DNA from: CAZZCN01 sp964652975
GTDB lineage: Bacteria > Bacillota > Clostridia > Saccharofermentanales > UBA5734
Reading direction: 5' to 3'
NCBI GenBank assembly: GCA_964652975.1
Contig: CAZZCN010000114.1
Location: 1 to 7,165 of the forward strand
Length of the DNA: 7,165 nt
The position numbers and the translations under genes are program-made. Below the pieces are notes generated by a model. It ran no database searches. It saw nothing but the letters and a program-made list of their open reading frames with translations, and was not told the DNA's origin. Positions within the stretch are counted from its first letter, which is position 1. Every line of letters begins with the position of its first letter. Below are positions 1-5,039 of this stretch, in pieces.

Positions 1-505
1 TCCCGTCTTTGCAGGGCGGCGTGCACATTACAATCCGCGGCACGCCCGCCGCCTTAGCAGGCAGCACATTCATAAGCACGGACGACGGGAGCGGGGCTGT
101 CCCCCCCGGAACATAAACCCCCACCGTGTCGAGCGGCCTCGAAATAAGCTTCGTCACCGCGCCGCTCTCCCTCTCGACTGTAACATCCGGAGTTTTCTGG
201 GCAATGTGGAACTCCAGGATGTTCCTTTTTGCCTTTTGCATGATGTCTATCAACTTGGGGTCAACGATTTTCATCGCATTATCTATCTCGTCGTCAGTCA
301 CACGAAGTTTCTCAGGTGTAAGAACAACCTTGTCGAATTTTTCGGTGTAGCTGCAAACAGCCTCGTCACCGGAGACACGAATGTCTTCAAGGATTTTCTC
401 TACCTTGGACACAACATCGCTGCTGTCCATTTTCGCCCGCAGTCCCAGGTCACGACAAATATTTTTAAGTTCGCCTTCTCCTGCATTTATTATTTTTATA
501 TCCAT
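1..505 (-). CDS. hisD: Histidinol dehydrogenase, N-terminal part (runs off left edge)
   Basis: This is the first 168 residues of histidinol dehydrogenase, whose family is usually about 430 residues. The enzyme performs the last two oxidations of histidine synthesis, L-histidinol to L-histidine, using NAD and a zinc ion in the cytoplasm. The recognisable block lies at residues 128-155: VGVYVPGGTAPLPSSVLMN, followed by LPAKAAGVP, typical of HisD. The zinc and catalytic histidine residues lie in the missing C-terminal part. The ATG at 505 is chosen because an AGGAG box lies 11 nt upstream. The gene is third in the hisZ-hisG-hisD order and is 275 bp downstream of hisG. The reading frame is open throughout the visible part, so truncation is due only to the window edge. 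Base composition rises in GC towards the left edge, which fits a conserved coding region. Confidence 0.95.
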   Translation of the reverse strand, partial: MDIKIINAGEGELKNICRDLGLRAKMDSSDVVSKVEKILEDIRVSGDEAVCSYTEKFDKVVLTPEKLRVTDDEIDNAMKIVDPKLIDIMQKAKRNILEFHIAQKTPDVTVERESGAVTKLISRPLDTVGVYVPGGTAPLPSSVLMNVLPAKAAGVPRIVMCTPPCKDG

Positions 506-780
506 CTGACGATGTTCTCCTTTTTGTGTAAACATTTACTATTATTGTTTTATACCCAATCCACTACTAAAATTGTGTACATTATAGATTTTATTGTGCT
601 TTGTTGTCTTATTTCTTTTCATCCATAGATATTTTAACTTATAGGTAGAAAGTGTTATAAATAATACTATTACTACAGTCATCTTATACTATTTATGATT
701 TTGCAACATTAACACTTGTTGACATTTCAATTGCAGATAATTCTGTTTTATTTTATCATTGTCTTCTTTTCAATGCTTTG
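506..780. other. AT-rich hisG-hisD intergenic gap
   Basis: This 275-bp spacer holds no convincing gene, RNA or intrinsic terminator. It is unusually long for neighbouring his genes on the same strand. A short stretch AATCCACT at 558-565 resembles the start of the motif found upstream of hisG and hisZ, but only partially. The phrase TTGTTGTCTT occurs here (about 603-610) and again upstream of hisG near 1490, suggesting the two gaps may share ancestry. I could not identify a clear internal promoter. Confidence 0.5.
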
Positions 781-1428
781 TCATTTCACTTTCAATTCAA
801 GCTGTTTTCTGACGGCCAGTATCAACTCCTGGATGCGCTCGGATTTCATTTTCATACTCACCCTGTTTACAACCATTCTGGCGCTGATATCAGCAATGGT
901 CTCAAGCACTGCAAGTCCGTTCTCCTCAAGTGTCCTGCCGCTTTCCACAATGTCCACTATGACTTCGGACAGCCCTATGAGGGGAGCGAGTTCAACCGAT
1001 CCGTTAAGCTTTATTATCTCAACACTTTCGTGTTTTGTCATCTCAAAATATTCCTTGGCGATATGCGGGTACTTGGTGGCAACCCTTTTGTTGGGTATCA
1101 TATCCAGTTTGCCTGCAATGTCCTTGTATCCGCAGACGCACATCCTGCATGCGCCAAATCCAAGGTCTAACACCTCATAAAGATGCCTCGCCTCTTCAAG
1201 AAGCGTGTCCTTCCCTACCACTCCGATGTCCGCCGCGCCATATTCCACATATGTTGGAACGTCAGCCGGCTTTGCCATGATAAAGCGAAACCCTGTCGCT
1301 TCATCCTCCAAAATCAGTTTGCGGCTTTTCTCCTTTGCCGCAGAGCAGTCATACCCGGCTGATTCCAGTAGTTCAATCGCCTGTTCGGCAAGTCTTCCCT
1401 TTGATAATGCTATTGTAATCATATCCAT
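781..1428 (-). CDS. hisG: ATP phosphoribosyltransferase catalytic subunit, short form
   Basis: HisG condenses ATP with phosphoribosyl pyrophosphate, the committed first step of histidine synthesis, in the cytoplasm. The 215-residue protein is the short form, which lacks the C-terminal regulatory domain and needs HisZ as partner; hisZ is the next gene upstream. The N-terminus MDMITIALSKGRL and the block LNGSVELAPLIGLSE (141-155) are typical. The phosphoribosyl pyrophosphate-binding loop is visible as VDIVESGRTL at 158-167. An in-frame ATG lies further upstream at 1455, but the ATG at 1428 is preferred because AAGGGG sits 6 nt before it and translation then begins right at the family's usual N-terminus. 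The gene is 282 bp downstream of hisZ, and its leader carries a copy of the GCAA/GGATTT motif seen in front of hisZ. Confidence 0.96.
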   Translation of the reverse strand: MDMITIALSKGRLAEQAIELLESAGYDCSAAKEKSRKLILEDEATGFRFIMAKPADVPTYVEYGAADIGVVGKDTLLEEARHLYEVLDLGFGACRMCVCGYKDIAGKLDMIPNKRVATKYPHIAKEYFEMTKHESVEIIKLNGSVELAPLIGLSEVIVDIVESGRTLEENGLAVLETIADISARMVVNRVSMKMKSERIQELILAVRKQLELKVK

Positions 1429-1447
1429 ATTGTTCCCCTTGTCAGTT

Positions 1448-1461
1448 AAATCCACTTTTGC
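1448..1461 (-). repeat. Copy of his-leader motif upstream of hisG
   Basis: The plus strand reads AAATCCACTTTTGC; in the sense of his transcription it is GCAAAAGTGGATTT, ending 19 bp before the hisG start. It matches three copies in the hisZ leader (2962-2976, 3021-3035, 3083-3098), with fixed GCAA and GGATTT ends and a variable centre. It may be a protein or RNA regulatory element, or a relic of duplication. The function is unknown. Confidence 0.5.
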
Positions 1462-1590
1462 TTTTTATATAACCTTGCTTTTTTATTGTTTTGTTGTCTT
1501 GTACATATTGGCAATTCAAATTTACAGATGAATATTTCTACCAGTTAATTTTCACTATTATACGTATGTTTTTACCTATATTTTAATTTT

Positions 1591-1614
1591 TACTTATACT
1601 TATACTTATACTTA
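1591..1614. repeat. Four tandem TACTTA hexamers
   Basis: Four perfect copies of TACTTA (TAAGTA in the transcribed sense) lie in the hisZ-hisG gap. Such short tandem repeats arise by replication slippage and can vary in copy number between strains. They lie about 160-190 bp upstream of the hisG start, so an effect on expression would be speculative. Confidence 0.8.
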
Positions 1615-1710
1615 ACACTTTACTTTTACTAAAAATTTATTTCTCGATAACTTTTGCAAATCACAGTTCGAATGCTTCACTTTTTGCTATCACATTTATC
1701 TTCAACAACC

Positions 1711-2913
1711 TCACAGTTCTGATATTTCGCCGTTTTCTTCTATAAAAACAGCCCTGTCTATACCCTTTGCATCAGCATATTTTTTCAACGCCGCCTTGTC
1801 AAACCCGCAGCAGTCAAGTTCGGTTTTTATCTTTTCGCCCCTCATCTTCTCGGTGAATTTAAATGCTGATTTTCTTGATTTGATATCGTAACCGACAACT
1901 AGGTCCGGCGCATGTTTCAAAATAAGCTTGTTCTGCCTTCGCAGAGCCGTCATTACAAAATTTATTCCTATCGAAAATCCTGTCGCTGAAATGTCCCTGC
2001 CGAATTCACCAACGACCTTGTCGTATCGTCCCCCGCTAAGAAGTGGAAAACCTATCTCATAGGTGAATCCTTTAAAAATAATTCCTGTATAATAGTTTAG
2101 ACTTTGAAGCATTCCCAGATCAAGAGATACATATTTCAAAACTCCCCTGTCATCAAGAATTTTAAGAACCTCGCTTAGATTATCGAGAGATTGCAAGGAT
2201 TTCTTGTTACTCACCAGTCCCCTCATCTCTTCAATTAGTTCGAATGTTCCATAAGACGACACCATTTTGGAAAGGACCGCTTTTGCATTGGCGGAAAGTC
2301 CAAGCTGGCTGGACAGTTCTTCTATTGCGACAGTTTCCTTGCCGTCTATCAATGAAGGAAAAATCCTGGCGGTGTCTTCGTCTATATTCCATTCCTCCAT
2401 AAGTCCTTTGAAAAACTCAACATCCCCCAGACTTATCTGCAAATCTTTAATATCAAGCAACAAAGCGGACTCAATTGCCGTGACAATAGTCTTTGCATCG
2501 GCCTGAGGAGTTTTGACGCCCAATAGCTCAATCCCTGCCTGAGTGAATTCCTTTTGCTTGCCGCCTCCGGTTTCATTGTATCTGAACATGTTTCCTATAT
2601 AAAAAAGCCTCAGCGGCAGATTCGAATCCTTTAGCAATGTCGCAGCCACCCTTGCAGAAGGAATGGTTCCGTCGTATCTGAGCGCCAGTATCCTCCCCTG
2701 CTGATCAAAAAACTTGAAAAGCCCCTCTTGCGGTGCAAATCCTTCTCCTGCGGCATAAACGTCATAAAATTCAATGCCCGGTGTCTCTATCTCCCTATAC
2801 CCGCACAGCGAGAAAAATTCACGTAGTTTACTCTCCAGTTTTCTTTTATATTCACACTCATCGGGTAAAATATCCATAACCCCGTCAGGTGTGTAGTATT
2901 TCCATTTGCTCAT
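1711..2913 (-). CDS. hisZ: ATP phosphoribosyltransferase regulatory subunit
   Basis: HisZ is a paralogue of histidyl-tRNA synthetase that does not charge tRNA. It binds short-form HisG to make the active, histidine-sensitive complex for the first step of histidine synthesis. The 400-residue product is close to the family's usual length. Synthetase-like landmarks are LRYDGTIPSAR (78-88), the motif-2 region FRYNETGGGKQKEFTQAGIE (110-129), LNYYTGIIF (272-280) and LSGGRYDKVVGEFG (292-305). An anticodon-domain-like tail follows from about 335. The ATG at 2913 is chosen over one 30 bp upstream because a perfect AGGAGG (2923-2928) lies 9 nt before it and the protein then begins MSKWKYYTPDG. It is the first gene of the his transcript, driven from the promoter at 3133-3162. 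True histidyl-tRNA synthetase is the alternative, but the adjacent short hisG and the divergent synthetase motifs favour HisZ. Confidence 0.95.
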   Translation of the reverse strand: MSKWKYYTPDGVMDILPDECEYKRKLESKLREFFSLCGYREIETPGIEFYDVYAAGEGFAPQEGLFKFFDQQGRILALRYDGTIPSARVAATLLKDSNLPLRLFYIGNMFRYNETGGGKQKEFTQAGIELLGVKTPQADAKTIVTAIESALLLDIKDLQISLGDVEFFKGLMEEWNIDEDTARIFPSLIDGKETVAIEELSSQLGLSANAKAVLSKMVSSYGTFELIEEMRGLVSNKKSLQSLDNLSEVLKILDDRGVLKYVSLDLGMLQSLNYYTGIIFKGFTYEIGFPLLSGGRYDKVVGEFGRDISATGFSIGINFVMTALRRQNKLILKHAPDLVVGYDIKSRKSAFKFTEKMRGEKIKTELDCCGFDKAALKKYADAKGIDRAVFIEENGEISEL

Positions 2914-2961
2914 ATAAATTGTCCTCCTGTAAAAATCAACCACTTTACTGCATCGATTTAA

Positions 2962-3098
2962 AAATCCAACTCTTGCATCAACTAATTATAATCATGTACA
3001 TAACTCGATGTTGTAGTTATAAATCCAAATCTTGCATCTGCTAATTATAACCAGGCCTGTAACTCAACACAATAGTAAAAATAAATCCGCCCTTTTGC
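2962..3098 (-). repeat. Degenerate 59-62 bp tandem repeat in hisZ leader
   Basis: Three units start with AAATCC on the plus strand at 2962, 3021 and 3083. The first two are well matched over about 40 bp, sharing AAATCCAA, TCTTGCATC, CTAATTATAA and TAACTC; the third keeps only the first 16 bp (AAATCCGCCCTTTTGC). In the transcribed sense each of the first two units has TTATAATTAG, which contains a -10-like TATAAT, followed by GATGCAAGA and TTGGATTT. The repeat could hold multiple regulator sites, extra promoters, or simply be an old local duplication. A fourth core copy lies upstream of hisG. Confidence 0.65.
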
Positions 3099-3113
3099 TT
3101 TACTGTGGTAAAG
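3098..3113. promoter_or_regulatory. Palindrome just downstream of the hisZ start point
   Basis: CTTTAC and GTAAAG form a perfect 6-bp inverted repeat around a TGTG centre, about 13-28 nt downstream of the predicted hisZ transcription start. This position suits a repressor operator or a small 5' hairpin. No regulator can be named from the sequence. Confidence 0.4.
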
Positions 3114-3132
3114 TGATAAAGTAATAAAGCGA

Positions 3133-3162
3133 ATTATACATTACGAAATGCGGTCTTGTCAA
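3133..3162 (-). promoter_or_regulatory. Sigma-A-type promoter for hisZ operon
   Basis: Reading the minus strand, a perfect -35 box TTGACA (3162-3157) is followed by an 18-nt spacer and a perfect -10 box TATAAT (3138-3133). Transcription would start near 3126 and read into hisZ. The match to consensus is complete apart from a spacer one base longer than the usual 17. Confidence 0.8.
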
Positions 3163-3190
3163 CCACTTTTTTCTTCATTAAGCTAAATTC

Positions 3191-3220
3191 AGTTCTTGAA
3201 GAACTATCATTGCAATGATA
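3191..3220. promoter_or_regulatory. Two abutting perfect palindromes, likely operators
   Basis: AGTTCTTGAAGAACT (3191-3205) is a perfect 15-bp palindrome, and TATCATTGCAATGATA (3205-3220) is a perfect 16-bp palindrome sharing one base with it. They lie directly in front of an XRE-type regulator gene and overlap its predicted -35 box and spacer. That is a common arrangement for autoregulation. They are also 29 bp upstream of the hisZ -35 box, so an effect on the his promoter is possible. The link to the neighbouring regulator is inference. Confidence 0.6.
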
Positions 3221-3224
3221 TATT
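3196..3224 (+). promoter_or_regulatory. Predicted promoter of the XRE gene
   Basis: TTGAAG (3196-3201), a 17-nt spacer and TATATT (3219-3224) form a plausible sigma-A promoter. The expected start point is near 3231, exactly at the GTG start codon, so the message would be leaderless. No ribosome binding site precedes the GTG, which agrees with this reading. Confidence 0.5.
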
Positions 3225-3230
3225 TTACAT

Positions 3231-3452
3231 GTGTCATCAAAATCACGGAAACCATTGATAAAGCAAATACGTGAGAGCAGGGGGATTTCACAAGCTGAGC
3301 TAGCCGAAACATCAGGGGTGAATTTGCGTTCTATCCAAATGTACGAGCAGAAAGTAAACGATATTGATAAAGCTCAATCGCAATCACTGTACAAACTTTC
3401 CCGGGTACTTGGTTGCGGAATTGAAGATTTGCTCGAAAATCCTATCAAGTAG
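3231..3452 (+). CDS. Small XRE-family helix-turn-helix protein
   Basis: The 73-residue product is essentially one XRE/Cro-C1 DNA-binding domain. The helix-turn-helix spans about residues 19-40, ISQAELAETSGV then NLRSIQMYEQ, followed by a supporting helix (SLYKLSRVLG) and the common ending GIEDLLEN. The start is GTG at 3231; the frame is closed upstream by TGA at 3216-3218 and there is no Shine-Dalgarno sequence. Either it is translated from a leaderless message, or it is the surviving C-terminal part of a longer regulator that has lost its N-terminal region. It is divergent from hisZ and preceded by paired palindromes, so autoregulation is likely; a role in his control or in the neighbouring accessory patch is possible but unproven. 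No effector-binding domain is present. Confidence 0.65.
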   Translation: MSSKSRKPLIKQIRESRGISQAELAETSGVNLRSIQMYEQKVNDIDKAQSQSLYKLSRVLGCGIEDLLENPIK

Positions 3453-3474
3453 ATGCACCGGGCGTTTTTTAAAG

Positions 3475-3568
3475 CATCCTGTCTATATAGCAAACTGTTT
3501 ATGTCATACAGCAAATCATTTTGCCAAATGCGTTTTGACGTCATATTTAAATCAATATAATTCAACCA
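3475..3568. repeat. Repeat copy A (left copy, matches sequence after mnmA)
   Basis: This 94-bp segment is a direct repeat of 4946-5039. The first 29 bases of the core, starting TATATAGCAAACTG at 3484, are identical in both copies and the rest matches at roughly four bases in five, with one single-base indel. In copy B the right end is the stop codon region of mnmA; in copy A the equivalent TCA stop is at 3562-3564. The internal inverted repeat that is perfect in copy B is degenerate here (3490-3500 against 3513-3524). Confidence 0.85.
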
Positions 3569-3803
3569 CAGGATGTTGGAAAATTTTCGTTAGGCAAGAA
3601 GAAAGCTAAAACTTCGTTTTAGCTCTATGAAAAATCTGCTTAGGCAGATTTCTATCACAATATATTGAACTTGTGAGTAAATCTGATTTTATCAGATTTA
3701 CCAATAGCGATAAACAAAGTTTATCGCTTTGCATATAAATGATATGTAACTGAAATTTGAATTTTAGCTCCGACGAAGTATAACGTAAATTTAACACATC
3801 CTG
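3569..3803. mobile_element. 235-bp fold-back (MITE-like) element
   Basis: The ends are CAGGATGT (3569-3576) and its exact complement ACATCCTG (3796-3803). Inverted similarity continues inwards with AAATTT, CGTTA and AGCTAAAA blocks, giving imperfect terminal inverted repeats of about 43 bp (3569-3611 and 3762-3803). It codes for no transposase. The boundaries are supported independently: removing exactly these bases joins repeat A to the mnmA vestige and restores a mnmA-like ending. No target-site duplication is evident. It may be a non-autonomous element moved by a transposase elsewhere, or a structured RNA-coding repeat. The family is not one I can name. Confidence 0.7.
3604..3746. repeat. 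Array of consecutive hairpins inside the fold-back element
   Basis: Perfect inverted repeats follow one another: 3604-3624 (9-bp arms, loop TTC), 3632-3651 (8-bp arms, loop TTAG), 3655-3676 (6-bp arms, 10-nt loop), 3677-3701 (11-bp arms, loop TTT), 3706-3728 (10-bp arms, loop AAA) and a weak 3732-3746 (5-bp arms). Arm sequences differ between hairpins, though two share AAATCTG. Together with the terminal inverted repeats they would fold into a multi-branched structure. Confidence 0.85.
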
Positions 3804-3835
3804 GCTATAGTTCCGCCGCCAACAAACTATCCTTT
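3804..3835 (-). pseudogene. Vestige of a second mnmA 3' end
   Basis: Read on the minus strand, GGCGGCGGAACTATAGC matches the end of the intact mnmA (GGTGGCGGAACCATAGC), encoding GGGTIA, with weaker similarity for about 15 more bases upstream. The fold-back element interrupts it after two bases of a codon; skipping the element completes GCT GGT TGA from 3568 leftwards, giving GGGTIAG and a stop at the same place as mnmA's GGGTIAF and stop. An in-frame TAG upstream shows it is decayed. The short length makes this a suggestion rather than a certainty, but the joint match with repeat A supports it. Confidence 0.6.
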
Positions 3836-3842
3836 GACTCTA

Positions 3843-4868
3843 CTAATTGAGTAAATTTTGCTCAATTAATTTTCTTTCTCTTGCTATTTCCTTTTTCAGT
3901 TCTTCCTCACTTGGAATATACATCATGTATTTTGAAGCAAAAAGATTAGCATTTTCTTCGAGAACGGAATATTTTACCATCGTATCGTTTTTGTCTGAAC
4001 ATAGCACGATACCAATCGTTGAATTGTCTCCTTCACTTTTTACCTCTTTTTCGAAATATCTGACATAAAAATCAATTTGCCCAATATCCTGATGAGTAAG
4101 TTTCCCGGTCTTCAAATCGATTAATACAAAACATTTAAGTATGTAGTTATAAAATACCAGGTCGACATAAAAATGGTCACCGTCAATAGTAATTCTTTTT
4201 TGTCTTGCCACAAACGAAAAACCTTTCCCGAGTTCAAGTAAAAACTCCTGAATATTATCAATAAGTCCTTGCTCTATATCTTTCTCGAAATACGACTTGT
4301 TCTCCTTCAAATCCAAAAACTCCAATATGTATGGGTCTTTTAAAATGTATTTAGGATCAAGCAAAGGTTCAAGAATCTGTATTTCATTTTTGACGGCTAT
4401 TTTCTCACTTTCCTGTGTTGCAATCAACCGTTCATAAAAAAAGGAGTTTATTTGTCTCTCCAACTGACGGACACTCCAATTACTTTCAGTACATTCCTTT
4501 AAATAAAATGCTCTACGCGCTTCATCATCTATCCTCATCAATAATCGATAATGAGACCAACTCAATTCACTACACAGTGTGTAGCGATTCTTAAACATCA
4601 AGTAAAATTGACGCATATTTCTCAAATTTGCAATTGTAAAGCCTTTTCCAAATTCCTTGGTTAGAGCTTTTGAAAGATATTCAATAAGTCCTTTACCGTA
4701 TTCAGCTCGTTCGCTTTCCCCTTGAGCAGCAACAATTTCTTTACCAATTTCCCAATACGCTTCCACCATCGCGAAATTGATTGCTGTATATACTTTACTT
4801 TTTGCGGTCAGAACCGTAGTTCTTATATTTTCATATGCAGAAGGCTGCTTTTGCAATTCTTTATCCAT
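3843..4868 (-). CDS. DUF1016/YhcG-family PD-(D/E)XK nuclease-like protein
   Basis: The 341-residue product has the two-part structure of the YhcG family: an N-terminal helical DUF1016 region (about 10-155, with AYWEIGKEIV, YGKGLIEYLSKALTKEFGKG and WSHYRLLMRI) and a C-terminal PD-(D/E)XK nuclease-like domain (about 165-325). The expected active-site residues are visible as D236 in FYVDLVFYN and the D251-x-K253 pair in VLIDLKTGKL. The cellular substrate of this family is poorly known; members often occur in accessory DNA and near defence or mobile genes. The ATG at 4868 is preferred over one 42 bp upstream because an AGGGA box lies 9 nt before it, and a promoter is positioned for a leader of about 35 nt. 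The gene is intact and stands alone, with no partner methylase or transposase visible. It ends 8 bp from the mnmA vestige and lies between two copies of a repeat, suggesting horizontal arrival. Confidence 0.88.
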   Translation of the reverse strand: MDKELQKQPSAYENIRTTVLTAKSKVYTAINFAMVEAYWEIGKEIVAAQGESERAEYGKGLIEYLSKALTKEFGKGFTIANLRNMRQFYLMFKNRYTLCSELSWSHYRLLMRIDDEARRAFYLKECTESNWSVRQLERQINSFFYERLIATQESEKIAVKNEIQILEPLLDPKYILKDPYILEFLDLKENKSYFEKDIEQGLIDNIQEFLLELGKGFSFVARQKRITIDGDHFYVDLVFYNYILKCFVLIDLKTGKLTHQDIGQIDFYVRYFEKEVKSEGDNSTIGIVLCSDKNDTMVKYSVLEENANLFASKYMMYIPSEEELKKEIARERKLIEQNLLN

Positions 4869-4909
4869 ATTATTACTTCCCTTTTCAAGCGATTTTTCTT
4901 TACTTCTCA

Positions 4910-4938
4910 ATTTTACACTTTGCCAGTGCTAATTTCAA
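4910..4938 (-). promoter_or_regulatory. Promoter for the YhcG-family gene
   Basis: On the minus strand TTGAAA (4938-4933), a 17-nt spacer and TAAAAT (4915-4910) each match the sigma-A consensus at five of six positions. The predicted start is near 4903, giving a leader of about 35 nt. The gene therefore has its own promoter rather than depending on read-through from mnmA. Confidence 0.6.
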
Positions 4939-4945
4939 TTTAACA

Positions 4946-5039
4946 CATACCGGTTATATAGCAAACTGTTTATGTCATACAGCGAAACAGTTTGCCAAAT
5001 GTGTTTTGATGTCAAATTTTAATACAATTTAACTCAAAA
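4946..5039. repeat. Repeat copy B (right copy, overlaps mnmA stop)
   Basis: This is the direct-repeat partner of 3475-3568. It carries a perfect 11-bp inverted repeat, GCAAACTGTTT (4961-4971) and AAACAGTTTGC (4985-4995), around a 13-nt loop, just after the mnmA stop. No T-run follows in the direction of mnmA transcription, so it is not a standard terminator, though it could stabilise the 3' end of the message. The 12 bases AATTTAACACAT at 4937-4948, at its left edge, are identical to 3788-3799 in the right end of the fold-back element. Confidence 0.85.

Larger units (their letters stand above)
1429..1710. other. AT-rich hisZ-hisG intergenic gap
   Basis: A 282-bp spacer between two genes whose products form one complex. 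It contains the hisG ribosome binding site (1435-1440), a copy of the his-leader motif (1448-1461), a minus-strand TATAAT at 1557-1562 without a convincing -35 box, and a hexamer tandem repeat (1591-1614). No coding region, tRNA or clear terminator is visible. A weak internal promoter for hisG is possible but not established. Confidence 0.5.
2914..3126 (-). promoter_or_regulatory. Long hisZ leader (predicted 5' UTR)
   Basis: From the predicted start point near 3126 to the hisZ ATG there is a leader of about 210 nt, long enough to hold a regulatory element. It contains the 59-62 bp tandem repeats and a perfect AGGAGG. I looked for a T-box conserved sequence, a histidine-rich leader peptide and a terminator/antiterminator pair and found none. 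Two six-codon reading frames, MQDLDL and MQELDF, begin inside two of the repeat units, without clear ribosome binding sites. Confidence 0.5.
3453..3842. other. Non-coding patch of repeats between XRE gene and nuclease gene
   Basis: This 390-bp stretch has no credible gene. From left to right it holds a short spacer with a T6 run (3465-3470), repeat copy A, the 235-bp fold-back element, and a vestige of a mnmA 3' end. A 63-codon minus-strand frame crosses the hairpin array, but it only reads through inverted repeats. Confidence 0.8.

Noticed and set aside
206..628. A 140-codon plus-strand open frame
   Set aside because: It lies mostly antisense to hisD and then runs into the AT-rich gap; no ribosome binding site or recognisable protein.
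716..1180. A 154-codon plus-strand open frame
   Set aside because: It is antisense to hisG, which is clearly the real gene; the product has no family features.
2914..3126. T-box or histidine attenuator in the hisZ leader
   Set aside because: No T-box consensus, no run of histidine codons and no terminator hairpin with a T-run were found.
3453..3470. Possible terminator after the XRE gene (CCGGGCG then T6)
   Set aside because: There is a T-run but no real stem in front of it.
3606..3797. A 63-codon minus-strand frame across the fold-back element
   Set aside because: It reads straight through inverted repeats; no start signal and no protein-like conservation.
3844..3868. TAATTGAG/CTCAATTA inverted repeat at the end of the nuclease gene
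   Set aside because: It lies inside the coding sequence and no T-run follows in the direction of the gene, so it was not called as a terminator.
3484..5032. Similar plus-strand peptides (YIANCLCHTA...) in repeats A and B
   Set aside because: The similarity follows from the DNA repeat itself; the frames start in neighbouring genes or antisense to them and lack start signals.
3475..5039. CRISPR array from repeated segments
   Set aside because: Only two long repeats about 1.5 kb apart, with a gene between them; no regular spacers.
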